From assembly GCA_031549495.1 (NCBI GenBank), contig JAVBPS010000013.1:1-48214 (forward strand): a stretch of 48,214 nucleotides of DNA, written 5' to 3'. Of this stretch, positions 24,582 to 36,394 are shown in pieces. Within the stretch, counting starts at the first letter, position 1, and each line of letters opens with the position of its first letter. Source of the stretch: JAVBOW01 sp031549495. GTDB taxonomy: Bacteria; Bacteroidota; Bacteroidia; Bacteroidales; Rikenellaceae. The translations under genes and the position numbers were made by a program. Under the pieces are notes generated by a model. That model saw only the letters and a program-made list of their open reading frames with translations, was not told the origin of the DNA and searched no databases.

Positions 24582-26264
24582 CTAATGCCCATTCTCGTTT
24601 ACGTAGACTTCATCCAGTGCGGCAGGGCTGGCCGTTATCCCTTGCGGGGATATGGACGAGTTTATTATGGAGATTTTTTTATTGCGGTTTCCGGTGATTT
24701 CGAGGGTTGCGGGCTGAAGGCGGGAACGAAACCCGTCTATCTGCACATTTTTAGCATTGCGCAGGATAAGCGACGGCCCCTGGGCGGCCTCTATGACGAC
24801 ATGACGCAACTCCACGCCGTCCGACTCGCAGATCTCCGCCCCATAGGTGGCGGTGATCGCGCAATCCGCGATGGTGACGTCCGATATATTCATCTCGGGC
24901 AGCCCGTTGAAGAACATGGCCCGGCGCGCGCCGTTGCACACGACCCGTTCGATATGGATATCGCGGAACACGGGCGTGGTCTGATCCGCCGCCACGCATT
25001 CGCCCGTCTCCCCCGTCTGCTCCTCGTCCCCTTCGGCGAGGGCCTCCATGGCCGATTTCCCGCCATAGAAAAGGTCGAACAGCAACGGTTCGGTGGGAAT
25101 ATCGGTCATGACGATATCGCGGATATAAATATGCTCGACCACCCCGCCGCGCCCGCGCACGCTCTTGAAGCGCAGGCCGACATCGGTGCCCAGGAAGCGG
25201 CAGTCCGAGACGCTGATGTTGCTCACCCCGCCCGACATCTCGCTGCCCACGACGAATCCGCCGTGGCCATGGAAGACGGTGCAGTCATCGACGATGACGT
25301 TGCACGCGGGTTTGCCTCGCTCGCGCCCTTCTTTGTCTTTTCCCGACTTGATGCAGATCGCATCGTCGCCCACATCGAACGAGCTTCGCACAATGACCAC
25401 CCCGTCGCACGACTCGACATCCACCCCGTCGCCGTTCTGCGCGTACCAGGGATTCTGCACCGTCACCCCGTCAAGGGTCACGTCGCGGCAGAGCATCGGA
25501 TGGATGTTCCACGCGGGCGAATTGCGGAACGTGACGCCCGAGAGCAGCACACGGTCGCACTCCACCAGGCTGACCATCACGGGCCGCAGGAAATCCTTCA
25601 CCGAATTCCAATCCTCATCGGTGGTCACATGCCTGGGCACGTTCATATCGCTGGTCTCATATCCGAGTTTCGATCCCTCGCTCGGGAACCAAATGTCCCC
25701 TTTTTCATTGACCACCCCGCCCGAGCCGACGAGCGTTTTCCAGTCGGCGGAGGTCAGTTTCCCCTTCTTGACGGGTCTCCATGCCTCGCCCGACCCGTCG
25801 ATGATCCCTTCGCCGGTGATGGCCACGTCCTGCACCCCGCGCGCGGTGAGCGGCGACTGGCACCGCTTGGTGCCCAGCCCTTCGAAGTAGGTGTCGATCA
25901 ACGGATAAAGATCCATATCCTTACTGAAAACGATCACCGCCCCCTTCTGCAAATGAAGGTCGAGACGGCTGCAAAGCGATACCGGCCCGGTGAGCCAGAT
26001 CCCCGCGGGCACGACCAGGCGTCCCCCGCCCGCCTGCTCCACGGCGGCGATGCCTGCCGCGAACGCCTCGCTGCAAAGCTGCGCCCCGTCGCCCCTGGCG
26101 CCGAAGTCGGTCAGCAGGAAGTCGCGTGCGGGAATGGAGGGCAGTTCCACCCGTTTCATTTCGAAGGGCAGTCCCTTGTAGAGATAGTCATATCCGCCCT
26201 GCTTCTGCGCAGGGGAACATCCGGCCAAAGCCGCTGCAATAAAAATATAAAAGTATCGTTTCAT
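24582..26264 (-). CDS. GH28 polygalacturonase-like lipoprotein
   Basis: A 560-residue glycoside hydrolase of family 28, a right-handed beta-helix that cleaves galacturonan or rhamnogalacturonan linkages by inversion. The N-terminus MKRYFYIFIAAALAGC is a lipoprotein signal with lipidated Cys near 15, so it is exported and membrane-anchored. FLLTDFGARGDG opens the helix. The catalytic motifs NGDGVD (about 277-282) and GDDAIC (about 298-303), then GHGG and RFKS, are all present. About 25 residues between FDLFYGGKSAMEALAEG and TPVFRDI form an acidic insertion. Monocistronic, with its own -7 box and terminator. Substrate is probably a pectic chain, given the GH105 nearby. Confidence 0.92.
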   Translation of the reverse strand: MKRYFYIFIAAALAGCSPAQKQGGYDYLYKGLPFEMKRVELPSIPARDFLLTDFGARGDGAQLCSEAFAAGIAAVEQAGGGRLVVPAGIWLTGPVSLCSRLDLHLQKGAVIVFSKDMDLYPLIDTYFEGLGTKRCQSPLTARGVQDVAITGEGIIDGSGEAWRPVKKGKLTSADWKTLVGSGGVVNEKGDIWFPSEGSKLGYETSDMNVPRHVTTDEDWNSVKDFLRPVMVSLVECDRVLLSGVTFRNSPAWNIHPMLCRDVTLDGVTVQNPWYAQNGDGVDVESCDGVVIVRSSFDVGDDAICIKSGKDKEGRERGKPACNVIVDDCTVFHGHGGFVVGSEMSGGVSNISVSDCRFLGTDVGLRFKSVRGRGGVVEHIYIRDIVMTDIPTEPLLFDLFYGGKSAMEALAEGDEEQTGETGECVAADQTTPVFRDIHIERVVCNGARRAMFFNGLPEMNISDVTIADCAITATYGAEICESDGVELRHVVIEAAQGPSLILRNAKNVQIDGFRSRLQPATLEITGNRNKKISIINSSISPQGITASPAALDEVYVNENGH

Positions 26265-26284
26265 GCTACTGGGTTGGTCTACGG

Positions 26285-26292
26285 CAAAAGTA
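26285..26292 (-). promoter_or_regulatory. -7 box (TACTTTTG) for GH28
   Basis: TAnnTTTG match 20 nt upstream of the ATG on the minus strand; no clear -33. Confidence 0.45.
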
Positions 26293-26400
26293 TCTTTTAA
26301 ATCCCCCCTGCCCGGTGAATATTTATCATTACTCTTGTACTATTTATCACGTCCGGCTTATTGTCCTGAACATGGATGGTGAAAATTTCAAAAAATATGA

Positions 26401-26408
26401 TATTTTTG
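26401..26408 (+). promoter_or_regulatory. -7 box (TATTTTTG) for the hybrid kinase
   Basis: TAnnTTTG match in an AT-rich stretch 35 nt before the ATG; no clear -33. Confidence 0.45.
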
Positions 26409-26443
26409 CCCCGTAGATATTAAAAAATTAATAAAATATTTCG

Positions 26444-28882
<2,439 letters not shown>

Positions 28883-28890
28883 TCTCCTTC

Positions 28891-28983
28891 TTTGTCATTC
28901 TGAACGCCAGTGAAGAATCTTGGTCGGGCTGTGTGCAGAACACCTGCCGGCCAAGGTTCTTCACTGGCGTTCAGCATGACAAA
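28891..28983. repeat. Dispersed palindrome, family A copy 4
   Basis: TTTGTCATTCTGAACGCCAG pairs with CTGGCGTTCAGCATGACAAA, with inner arms TGAAGAATCTTGG/CCAAGGTTCTTCA. It lies between the two kinase genes. Confidence 0.9.
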
Positions 28984-29048
28984 CCACCCGATTTTCACCC
29001 TCCGTCCACAAGCCGGATACCCCATATAGGTTTTTTTATAAAAAAATC

Positions 29049-29056
29049 CTATCTTT
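29049..29056 (+). promoter_or_regulatory. -7 box (TATCTTTG) for the HTCS
   Basis: TAnnTTTG match 29 nt before the ATG. Confidence 0.5.
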
Positions 29057-29085
29057 GAAAACCTAATTACTCGCGCGCGACAAAG

Positions 29086-32000
29086 ATGAAACATATCGTT
29101 CTGGTTTTCACAGCCATACTATTTCTATCCGGCAGCCTGAGGGCCTCGCCCCCCGACTGCGTCTTCGAGCACTACACCTCCCTGGACGGCATGCCCCACA
29201 ACGCCGTCTCGGACATCCACCAGGACGGCAAGGGCTTCGTCTGGCTCTGTACGTGGTACGGCCTGAGCCGCTTCGACGGCTACACGTTCCACAACTACCT
29301 CACCCTTCCGGGCGACTACTCCCCCCTGTCCCACAACCGTTTTCTGCGCATTACGGAGGACGTGCGCGGCTACCTCTGGCTGACCACCTACGACAATAAA
29401 CTCTACCGTTTCGACAAAACGAAGGAAGAATTCACCGGCATCCCCCATTCGCTGCCCGGCTTCGAAGGCAAGGACTACCGCGTGGAGACCTACCTGGGCG
29501 CCTCGGACGGAGCCACGTGGATTTCCATCGCCGGTGCGGGCCTGATCCGCGCCAGCCAGGACGACCCGTCCAAACCGATCGCCGCGGCGACCTATTTCGA
29601 CTCCCCGGCCCTGGGCAAGCGCGTCACCCTGATGATGGAGGACAGCCGCGGCCGCATCTGGGCCGCCTCGGAATCGGGCGTGGCCGTACTCACCCCCGAG
29701 AACGGAGAATACACCGCCCGGGCAATCTACGACAAGCCCGTCACGCAGTTGGTCGAGATCAACGAAGGGGTCTGCATGGTCTCCAAAGGCAAACTGGTCA
29801 TCGCGGACAAAGAGACCCTGAAACCCGCCGAGCACGCCATGCCCCAGGGCGAACAGGTGCAGACGATCACCCCCGGCCCGAACCACATCAACCTGTACAT
29901 CGGCACCTTACGCTCCGGCGTCGCCCATTTCGACACGAAGACCGGGCTATTCCGCCTGGACGGCCACAACATCGGCCGCGTGCGCAACATGGTCTTCGAC
30001 AGCCACGCCACCCTCTGGGTGACCACCGACCGCGCGGGCATCACCCGTTACGACAAGCAGGCGCGCACCTACAAGAGCTTCGAGCAAAAGATGAACGTGG
30101 TCTCCTACTACGTGGACACCATGACCAAGATCGTCGAGCGCGACGACCGCGTCTGGATCAAGATGAACCGCGTCGGCTTCGGCTACTACGACCGCGAGCG
30201 CGACGAGGTGATGCCCTTCTACAACGACCCCGCGCAGGGGGGCGCGCGCTTCCGCAACGGCGTGGTCTGTTTCACGGTGGACAGCAGCAACGTGCTGTGG
30301 ATGTCGACCCAGACGCGCGGCCTGGAGAAGGTGACGGTGATCCGCCAACTGGCCCAGGTCTTCGGCCCGGGCAACGGGGAGAACCTGGCCGGCCGCGAAA
30401 TCCGTGCGCTGGCCACCGACCGCGACAAGGTCATCTGGGCGGGCAACAAGGACGGCGGCCTGTTCTGCTACGACACCCTCTACCGTCCCGTGCGCCGCTT
30501 CCCCGACGCGCGCCACCCGCAACCGATCGGCCGCGTCTACGCCATCTTCCAGGACTCGCGCGACGATATGTGGATCGGCACGAAGGGCAACGGCCTGCTG
30601 CGGATGCAACGCCGCGGCGGCGAGGTGTGGGAGATCACCCGCTTCACCCACTCCGCCTCGGACCCCTGGTCGCTCTCGCACGACGACGTCTACTCGGTGG
30701 CCGAGGACGCGAAGGGCCGCATCTGGGTGGCCACCTTCGGCGGGGGGATCAACCTGCTGGAATGGACGGACGGCAAGCCCCGCTTCTACAACCCTTCGAA
30801 CAGCTTCCCGAACTACCCGGCCGGAACCGGCGAGCGGGCGCGCTACCTGCTGCTGAAAAACGCGACCACGATGATCGCCGCGACCATCGAGGGGCTGATC
30901 TTCTTCGACCCCTCGCAGCAGCCCGACAAGATGACCTTCACCACGGTGCAGAAGATCCCCGGCGACCGCAACTCGCTGGGCAACAACGACGTGATCCACA
31001 TGTTCAAGGATTACCGCGGCCGCGTCTGGCTCTCGACCTTCGGCGGCGGGCTGAACCTAATGCGCGAGACGGCGAAGGACGAAACGCCCCGCTTCCAGAT
31101 CTTCGCCTCGGAAGAAGGCCTGTCCAGCAACATCGTCTTCGCCGCCACGCAGGACTACAACGGCAATATCTGGCTCTCGACCGAGAACGGCATCTCCTGC
31201 TTCGTCCCCTCTACGGGCACCTTCAGCAACTATTCCAAATACGACGGCATCCCGGCCGCCGGTTTCAGCGAGGCTACGGCCGTCACGGACGCCACGGGCA
31301 ACGTCCTTTTCGGCGGCATGGACGGCATCTGGTGCATCAACCCGGACAGCGTCGACGCCCGCCGCGACAACTTCATGCTCACCTTCACCGGTTTGCAGGT
31401 GCGCAACGAGGACGTCTCGCCCGGGGAGAAATCGCCGCTGCAAAGTTCCATCACCGAGTGCGAGGCGATCACCCTGCCGTACGACTACTCGGTGCTGCGC
31501 ATCGAATACGCCTCGCTCAACTCGCGCATGCAGCCCAGCGTGAGCTACATGTACACCCTGGAGGGCTACGAGCGCGACTGGAACATGGCCCACAAAGAGC
31601 GCAGCGCTTCCTACTCGAACGTCCCCCCGGGTACGTACGACCTGCGCGTGAGTTGTTACGCCGACGACAACCCCATGCAAAGGCAGCAGATCACCATGCG
31701 CATCACGATCCTGCCCCCGCCCTGGCGCACGGGCTGGGCCTACCTGATCTACGTGGTCATCGGCCTGAGCTTGCTGTGGGTGGTGATGAAGACGCTGGTC
31801 ACGATGTTCTCTTTGCGCCACAAAGTGCAGTTGGAAGAGCAGATGACCGAGCTTAAACTGGGCTTTTTCACCAACATCTCGCACGAGTTGCGCTCCCCGC
31901 TCACGCTCATCCTGGGCGGCATCGACGAGGTGCGCAAGCGCGAGGCGCTCACCGCGCGCGGGGAGACGAACATCCGCCTGGCGCAGAAGAACGCCCAGCG

Positions 32001-33450
32001 CATGCTGACGATGATCAACCAGTTGCTCGATTTCCGCAAGATCGTGGGCGGCAAGATGGAGCTGAAAGTAGCCCAGGTCGACATCTCGCAACTGGCCGCC
32101 GACGCCGCGGAGGTCTACACCGAAATGGCCACAGAGCGCAACGTCGCCTTCACGGTCAAGCTCCCGCTGGAAAACTTCATGGTCTGGGTCGACCCCGAAC
32201 GCATCGGCAGCGTGATCGACAACCTGCTTTCGAACGCCTTCAAGTTCACCCCCGAGGGCGGCGCGATCACCCTGAGCGTGGAATCCATGCCGGGCAGCCG
32301 CTTCTTCATCCGCGTGAGCGACACGGGCATCGGCATCACCAAGGAGAACATGATCCGCATCTTCGAACACTTCGGCCAGACCTCCTCTTCGGTCTGGAGC
32401 AACATGAAGGGCAGCGGCATCGGCCTGTCGCTCTGCAAGGAGATCGTGGCGCTGCACAAAGGCCGCATCGACGTGGATAGCCGCCCGGACGAGGGGGCCG
32501 TCTTCACCGTGACGCTGCCCATCGGCGACGCCTCGCTCTCGAAGGGCGCGGGCTACGCCTCGGGCCAGCCGAAAAGCACCCCGAAACCCGCCCCCGACGC
32601 AAGCGCCGCCGCACCGGCCCCGAAACCCGCCGCGCCCATCACCCGCGAGGTGAGCACGAAAGGCCCCGACGCGCTGACGGTGATGGTGGTGGAGGACAAC
32701 AAGGACGTGCGCGCCTTTTTGCACAACCTGCTGATCGACGAATTCAACATCATCGAGGCGGAAGACGGCGCTCTGGCCCTGCAAATGCTTCAGGGCGGCG
32801 CCGCCCCCGACGTGGTGGTGACCGACCTGATGATGCCCAACATGGACGGCATCGAGCTGACGGGCGCGATCCGCGACGACTTCGACCTGAGCCACCTGCC
32901 GGTGATCATCCTCACGGCGCGCTCGGCCGTGGAGAGCCGCATCAGCGCCACCCGCTACGGCGCCGACGACTACATCACCAAGCCGTTCAACGCCGAGCAC
33001 CTGATGGCGAGCATCGGCAACCTGCTGACGCGCCGCCGCCGCCTGACGGAGAAATATTCCGCCGCCGCGGCCGCCGCCTCCCCCGGTAAGGTGATCGACC
33101 TCTCGCCCGGCGAGATCCTGGTCACGGACCGCGACGAGGAGTTCATCCGCACGGCGATGGAATGGATCGGCGCCAACATCGAGAACCCCGAGTTGACGAT
33201 CGACCAACTGGCCACGCACCTGGGCATGGGCCGCACGACGATGTACAAGAAACTGAAGAGTCTGACGGGCAAATCCCCCGTCGAGCTGATCAAGGACTAC
33301 CGCATCGCCAAGGCGCGCCTGTTGCTCGAAACCGGCCAGTTCACCGTCTCCGAAGTGGCCTACAAAGTGGGCTTCTCGGACCCGAGCTACTTCAGCAAAT
33401 GCTTCAAGGAGCATTTCCACGTCTCCCCGGTGGACTACCTGAAAAAGTAA
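29086..33450 (+). CDS. Hybrid two-component system regulator (HTCS)
   Basis: A 1454-residue one-protein signalling system typical of polysaccharide utilisation in Bacteroidetes. Signal peptide (about 1-21, cut near LRAS), then two reg_prop beta-propellers forming the periplasmic sensor (repeats such as GFVWLCTWYGLSRFDGY, RIWVATFGGGINLL, NIWLSTENGISCF), a Y_Y_Y domain (about 800-870) and one membrane helix (about 882-905). The cytosolic part has HisKA with SHELRSP (His933), HATPase (SDTGIGI, GSGIGLSLCK), a receiver with VVTDLMMPNMDG (Asp1247) and an AraC-type HTH at about 1350-1454. It would sense an oligosaccharide and activate nearby glycan genes. Its likely targets are the GH105/TonB-C unit just downstream and perhaps GH28 and the sulfatase. 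Confidence 0.96.
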   Translation: MKHIVLVFTAILFLSGSLRASPPDCVFEHYTSLDGMPHNAVSDIHQDGKGFVWLCTWYGLSRFDGYTFHNYLTLPGDYSPLSHNRFLRITEDVRGYLWLTTYDNKLYRFDKTKEEFTGIPHSLPGFEGKDYRVETYLGASDGATWISIAGAGLIRASQDDPSKPIAAATYFDSPALGKRVTLMMEDSRGRIWAASESGVAVLTPENGEYTARAIYDKPVTQLVEINEGVCMVSKGKLVIADKETLKPAEHAMPQGEQVQTITPGPNHINLYIGTLRSGVAHFDTKTGLFRLDGHNIGRVRNMVFDSHATLWVTTDRAGITRYDKQARTYKSFEQKMNVVSYYVDTMTKIVERDDRVWIKMNRVGFGYYDRERDEVMPFYNDPAQGGARFRNGVVCFTVDSSNVLWMSTQTRGLEKVTVIRQLAQVFGPGNGENLAGREIRALATDRDKVIWAGNKDGGLFCYDTLYRPVRRFPDARHPQPIGRVYAIFQDSRDDMWIGTKGNGLLRMQRRGGEVWEITRFTHSASDPWSLSHDDVYSVAEDAKGRIWVATFGGGINLLEWTDGKPRFYNPSNSFPNYPAGTGERARYLLLKNATTMIAATIEGLIFFDPSQQPDKMTFTTVQKIPGDRNSLGNNDVIHMFKDYRGRVWLSTFGGGLNLMRETAKDETPRFQIFASEEGLSSNIVFAATQDYNGNIWLSTENGISCFVPSTGTFSNYSKYDGIPAAGFSEATAVTDATGNVLFGGMDGIWCINPDSVDARRDNFMLTFTGLQVRNEDVSPGEKSPLQSSITECEAITLPYDYSVLRIEYASLNSRMQPSVSYMYTLEGYERDWNMAHKERSASYSNVPPGTYDLRVSCYADDNPMQRQQITMRITILPPPWRTGWAYLIYVVIGLSLLWVVMKTLVTMFSLRHKVQLEEQMTELKLGFFTNISHELRSPLTLILGGIDEVRKREALTARGETNIRLAQKNAQRMLTMINQLLDFRKIVGGKMELKVAQVDISQLAADAAEVYTEMATERNVAFTVKLPLENFMVWVDPERIGSVIDNLLSNAFKFTPEGGAITLSVESMPGSRFFIRVSDTGIGITKENMIRIFEHFGQTSSSVWSNMKGSGIGLSLCKEIVALHKGRIDVDSRPDEGAVFTVTLPIGDASLSKGAGYASGQPKSTPKPAPDASAAAPAPKPAAPITREVSTKGPDALTVMVVEDNKDVRAFLHNLLIDEFNIIEAEDGALALQMLQGGAAPDVVVTDLMMPNMDGIELTGAIRDDFDLSHLPVIILTARSAVESRISATRYGADDYITKPFNAEHLMASIGNLLTRRRRLTEKYSAAAAAASPGKVIDLSPGEILVTDRDEEFIRTAMEWIGANIENPELTIDQLATHLGMGRTTMYKKLKSLTGKSPVELIKDYRIAKARLLLETGQFTVSEVAYKVGFSDPSYFSKCFKEHFHVSPVDYLKK

Positions 33451-33475
33451 TGACCCCAACGACTTACATGCACTG

Positions 33476-33545
33476 TTTTGTCATTCTGAACGCAGTGAAG
33501 AATCTCAGAACGACTGTCTGAAATCCTTCGTTCAGAATAACAAAA
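33476..33545. repeat. Dispersed palindrome, family A copy 5
   Basis: TTTTGTCATTCTGAACG at the left pairs with CGTTCAGAATAACAAAA at the right; the inner stem is shorter than in other copies. Closest by eye to copy 1 (CTCANAACGNCTGTCTGA loop). Confidence 0.85.
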
Positions 33546-33565
33546 CACCCATACCGGATACGCCT

Positions 33566-34264
33566 ATGAAAACCCTCTTCACCTGGACGGCCTGCGCGCT
33601 ATTCACCCTGACCGCCGCCGCGCAAGACACTTTTTCAGGCAAACGCAAGGACTTCAACCCCTGGCTGGCCGCGCAGATGACCTGCCCCGCGGAGTGCGAC
33701 GCCCCGGGAACGGTGGTGGTGAAATTCACCATCACCGACATGGTCCCCGGACTGTGCGAAGTGTTGCAGGACCCCGCCCCGGCTCTGACCGCCGAGGTAC
33801 TGCGCGTGCTGCAAGGCCTGCGCGAGGTCGAATTCACCTCGGCGAAAGGAGGACAGGCCGCCCTGATCAACTACTACGCCGCATTCCGGTTCGGGGAGGG
33901 GGAGGTCACCCCGCAGACCGTCACGCAGCCCGGATTCACCGGGGGCGAAGGCGTATCCTTCGAAAGATGGATGGCGGACGAATTGATAGACCGGCTCACC
34001 CTCCCGAAGCTGGCCACCGAGAATCCCGGCACCATCCGGGTCCACTACGCCATCGCCCCAGACGGCTCCCTGGTCGATGCCCAGGTCGAATCGAATTCGA
34101 AGCTGGCAACAAAAGAGTTATTAAAACTACTGGGACAATGCCCAAGCTGGACCCCCGGCAACGTAGCGGGCCAGCCCCTGAAGATGCCCCGCGAATCCAC
34201 TATCGCCATAACGACCTCCGTCACCTTCGGCCCCATGCAGACCACGCGCCGAACCACCTATTAA
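33566..34264 (+). CDS. Secreted TonB-C-terminal-like domain protein, paralogue 1
   Basis: A 232-residue secreted protein (signal peptide to about residue 20, TAAAQ). It has two beta-alpha-beta segments. The second (FTGGEGVSFERWMADELI ... GTIRVHYAIAPDGSLVDAQV ... CPSWTPGNVAGQPLKM) carries the hallmark pattern of the TonB C-terminal domain: 'W', 'G.v.v.f.i..dG.v', 'pxWxPG...G'. The N-terminal TonB membrane anchor and proline-rich arm are absent. CPAEC near residue 43 is shared with its neighbour. First gene of a three-gene unit with paralogue 2 and GH105. Function unknown. Confidence 0.65.
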   Translation: MKTLFTWTACALFTLTAAAQDTFSGKRKDFNPWLAAQMTCPAECDAPGTVVVKFTITDMVPGLCEVLQDPAPALTAEVLRVLQGLREVEFTSAKGGQAALINYYAAFRFGEGEVTPQTVTQPGFTGGEGVSFERWMADELIDRLTLPKLATENPGTIRVHYAIAPDGSLVDAQVESNSKLATKELLKLLGQCPSWTPGNVAGQPLKMPRESTIAITTSVTFGPMQTTRRTTY

Positions 34265-34275
34265 AACAACCGCCC

Positions 34276-34914
34276 ATGAAAAACCTCCTTGTATTAGCAG
34301 CATGCGCGGCGCTGGCCCTGTCCGCCGCCGCCCAGGATCGTTTTTTAGGCGAAAAGCAAGACCTGCTCCCCTGGATGGCCGCCCGGATGACCTGCCCCGC
34401 GGAGTGCGATTCCACGGGCGTGGTGATCATGCGGTTCACGCTGAAAAGCGGCGTCCCCAACAATATCAAAATAACCGACGCCCCCTGCCAGGCCCTTTCG
34501 GACCTGGTGGCCCGCTCGATCCGAAGCGTGAGCCACATCCAGCTGATCTCCACCAAACCCGCGCTCGAATCGGACATTTTCGGCGGTTTCGATTTTTCCA
34601 ACGGGACCGTCACCCCCGTCGAGCCCACAATGCCCCTGTTCAAGGGCGGCTCCCCGGCCGACTTCCGCGATTGGATGATCGACCGCCTGTACGGCACCAC
34701 GACCTACGACGGCGGCGCGGTGAGGGTCAAGTTCGTCATCGACAAGGACGGCACGCTGGGCGATGTCGAGGTGACCGAATCCTCTTCGTCCGATTTGACG
34801 GACGCCGTCTTGAAAGCGATGAAAAAATCCCCGAAATGGACCCCCGGCCACATCGCCGGCAAAACCATACGCATCGCTTACACCGTGAGTATCAAATTCC
34901 AAAAATCAAGATAA
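34276..34914 (+). CDS. Secreted TonB-C-terminal-like domain protein, paralogue 2
   Basis: A 212-residue protein, signal peptide to about residue 20 (SAAAQ), clearly a diverged duplicate of the gene 11 nt upstream: both share the blocks F.G.K.D..PW.AA.MTCPAEC, a central region, and the C-terminal SPKWTPGHIAGKTIRI. Again a TonB-C-like domain (GAVRVKFVIDKDGTLGDVEV) without membrane anchor. GH105 starts 10 nt after its stop. The start at 34276 is set by the signal peptide. Confidence 0.65.
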   Translation: MKNLLVLAACAALALSAAAQDRFLGEKQDLLPWMAARMTCPAECDSTGVVIMRFTLKSGVPNNIKITDAPCQALSDLVARSIRSVSHIQLISTKPALESDIFGGFDFSNGTVTPVEPTMPLFKGGSPADFRDWMIDRLYGTTTYDGGAVRVKFVIDKDGTLGDVEVTESSSSDLTDAVLKAMKKSPKWTPGHIAGKTIRIAYTVSIKFQKSR

Positions 34915-34924
34915 TCCAATAGAT

Positions 34925-36178
34925 ATGAAAGCCTTATACTTATCCATCCTGCTCTGCCTGGCCCTGCCCGGCGCAGCCAAACCCGCCAAAAAAGCCCCGG
35001 CGCAACCCGCCCCCGCCCCCTGGTCCGTGCGCATGGTCGACTCGGAAATGGCGCGTCATCCCCGCCCCACGACCCTGGACAACAACCCGAAAGCCAAATG
35101 GACCTACACGGTGGGTATGGAATTGCAGGCGATGCTGGACACCTACACCCGCTACGGCAACGACCGCATCAAAGAGTACGTGATCCGATACGCCGACACG
35201 ATGGTCAACGCGAAAGGCGAGATCCTCACCTACAAAAAAGAGGACTACAACGTCGACATGGTCTGCTCGGGCGTGATGCTGATCCGGGTCTACGAAATGA
35301 CCGGCGAGAAAAAGTATAAAGCCGCCGCGGACCTGCTGCGCAAGCAACTCTGGGAACAGCCCCGCACCTCGGGCGGCGCCTTCTGGCACAAGAACATCTA
35401 CCCCCACCAGATCTGGCTGGACGGCCTCTACATGGCCGCCCCGTTCTACGCCGAGTACGTCTCCCGCTACGAGTGCGACACGGAGCAGAAAGACGATTTC
35501 AAAGACATCGCCAACCTTTTCCTGGAGACCGCCAAACACACCTACGACCCCGCCACGGGCCTCTACCGCCACGCATGGGACGAGGCGCGCAGCCAGCCGT
35601 GGGCCGACCCCGTGACAGGCCTCTCGCCCTGCGTCTGGGGCCGCGCGATGGGCTGGTACACGATGGCGCTGGTCGAAGCGCTCGACTACCTCCCCGCCTC
35701 GACGAAGGGCTATAAAGAGATGGTCTCGATCCTTCAAGGCATCTACGACGTGCTGCCGCGCTACCGCGACCCGAAGACCGGCATGTGGTTCCAGGTGCTC
35801 GATCAAGGCGCGCGCGAGGGCAACTACGTGGAGGCCACCTGCTCGTCGATGTTCACCTACGCCATGCTCAAGGCCGTCCGCCAGGGCCACCTGCCCGCCG
35901 ACCGCCTCACCGAAGCGATGGCGAACTACGACAACCTGATCAAGACCTTCGTCCGCGAAGAACCCGACGGTAAGGTCACGTTAACCCAATGCTGCCAGGT
36001 GGCGGGCCTGGGCGGCAAGCAGAACCGCAGCGGCACCTTCGAATACTACATGAGCGAGCCCATCGTGGACAACGACCCGAAAGGCACCGCCCCCTTCATC
36101 TGGGCCTCGCTGGAACACGAATCCCTGATGGTTTGCAACGCCGCGACCGCCCCGAAAAAGGGTAAAAAATCGAAATAA
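34925..36178 (+). CDS. GH105 unsaturated rhamnogalacturonyl hydrolase
   Basis: A 417-residue exported enzyme (signal peptide about 1-18) of the (alpha/alpha)6-barrel GH105/GH88 type, which removes the unsaturated uronic acid left by polysaccharide lyases. Landmarks: NVDMVCSG (Asp111), YPHQIWLDGLYMAAPFYAEY (Asp166, the likely catalytic acid), YRHAWDE and WGRAMGWY (about 238-245), then EATCSSMFTYAMLKAV. Motifs favour GH105 over GH88. The C-terminus is basic (KKGKKSK). No polysaccharide lyase is in the window. Co-transcribed with the two TonB-C paralogues. Confidence 0.9.
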   Translation: MKALYLSILLCLALPGAAKPAKKAPAQPAPAPWSVRMVDSEMARHPRPTTLDNNPKAKWTYTVGMELQAMLDTYTRYGNDRIKEYVIRYADTMVNAKGEILTYKKEDYNVDMVCSGVMLIRVYEMTGEKKYKAAADLLRKQLWEQPRTSGGAFWHKNIYPHQIWLDGLYMAAPFYAEYVSRYECDTEQKDDFKDIANLFLETAKHTYDPATGLYRHAWDEARSQPWADPVTGLSPCVWGRAMGWYTMALVEALDYLPASTKGYKEMVSILQGIYDVLPRYRDPKTGMWFQVLDQGAREGNYVEATCSSMFTYAMLKAVRQGHLPADRLTEAMANYDNLIKTFVREEPDGKVTLTQCCQVAGLGGKQNRSGTFEYYMSEPIVDNDPKGTAPFIWASLEHESLMVCNAATAPKKGKKSK

Positions 36179-36242
36179 CCCCCCTTCTATATCTTTTTTT
36201 TATCATTCTGAACGAAGTGGTGCCGCCCGGCACCCGGAGAAT

Positions 36243-36335
36243 ATTTTGTCATTCTGAACGAAGTGAAGAATCTTGGCCGGGCTGTGCTGCTGCAAACTCT
36301 TCCGACCCAGATTCGTCGCTTCGTTCAGCATGACA
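36243..36335. repeat. Dispersed palindrome, family A copy 6 with accessory module
   Basis: TTTTGTCATTCTGAACGAAG pairs with the CGTCGCTTCGTTCAGCATGAC side. It is preceded by GTGCCGCCCGGCACCCGGAG (36221-36240), a small hairpin that also precedes the family A sequences at about 38085 and 40800, and by a stray left arm at 36202-36220. Confidence 0.8.
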
Positions 36336-36340
36336 ACCAC

Positions 36341-36376
36341 AAAACAGCGGCGCCCCCCGAAAACCGGAAGGCGCCG
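36341..36376 (-). terminator. Probable terminator of the sulfatase gene
   Basis: Minus strand GGCGCC-TTCCGG...GGGGGGCGCC stem, then GCTGTTTTG; 18 nt beyond the sulfatase stop. Confidence 0.6.
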
Positions 36377-36394
36377 TTCTCATTAAGCATCCGA

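Noticed and set aside
24585..26300. 571-codon + frame opposite GH28
   Set aside because: The complement has a lipoprotein signal and all GH28 catalytic motifs; the + frame has neither.
31057..33459. 800-codon minus frame opposite the HTCS
   Set aside because: Antisense to a gene with complete kinase, receiver and HTH motifs.
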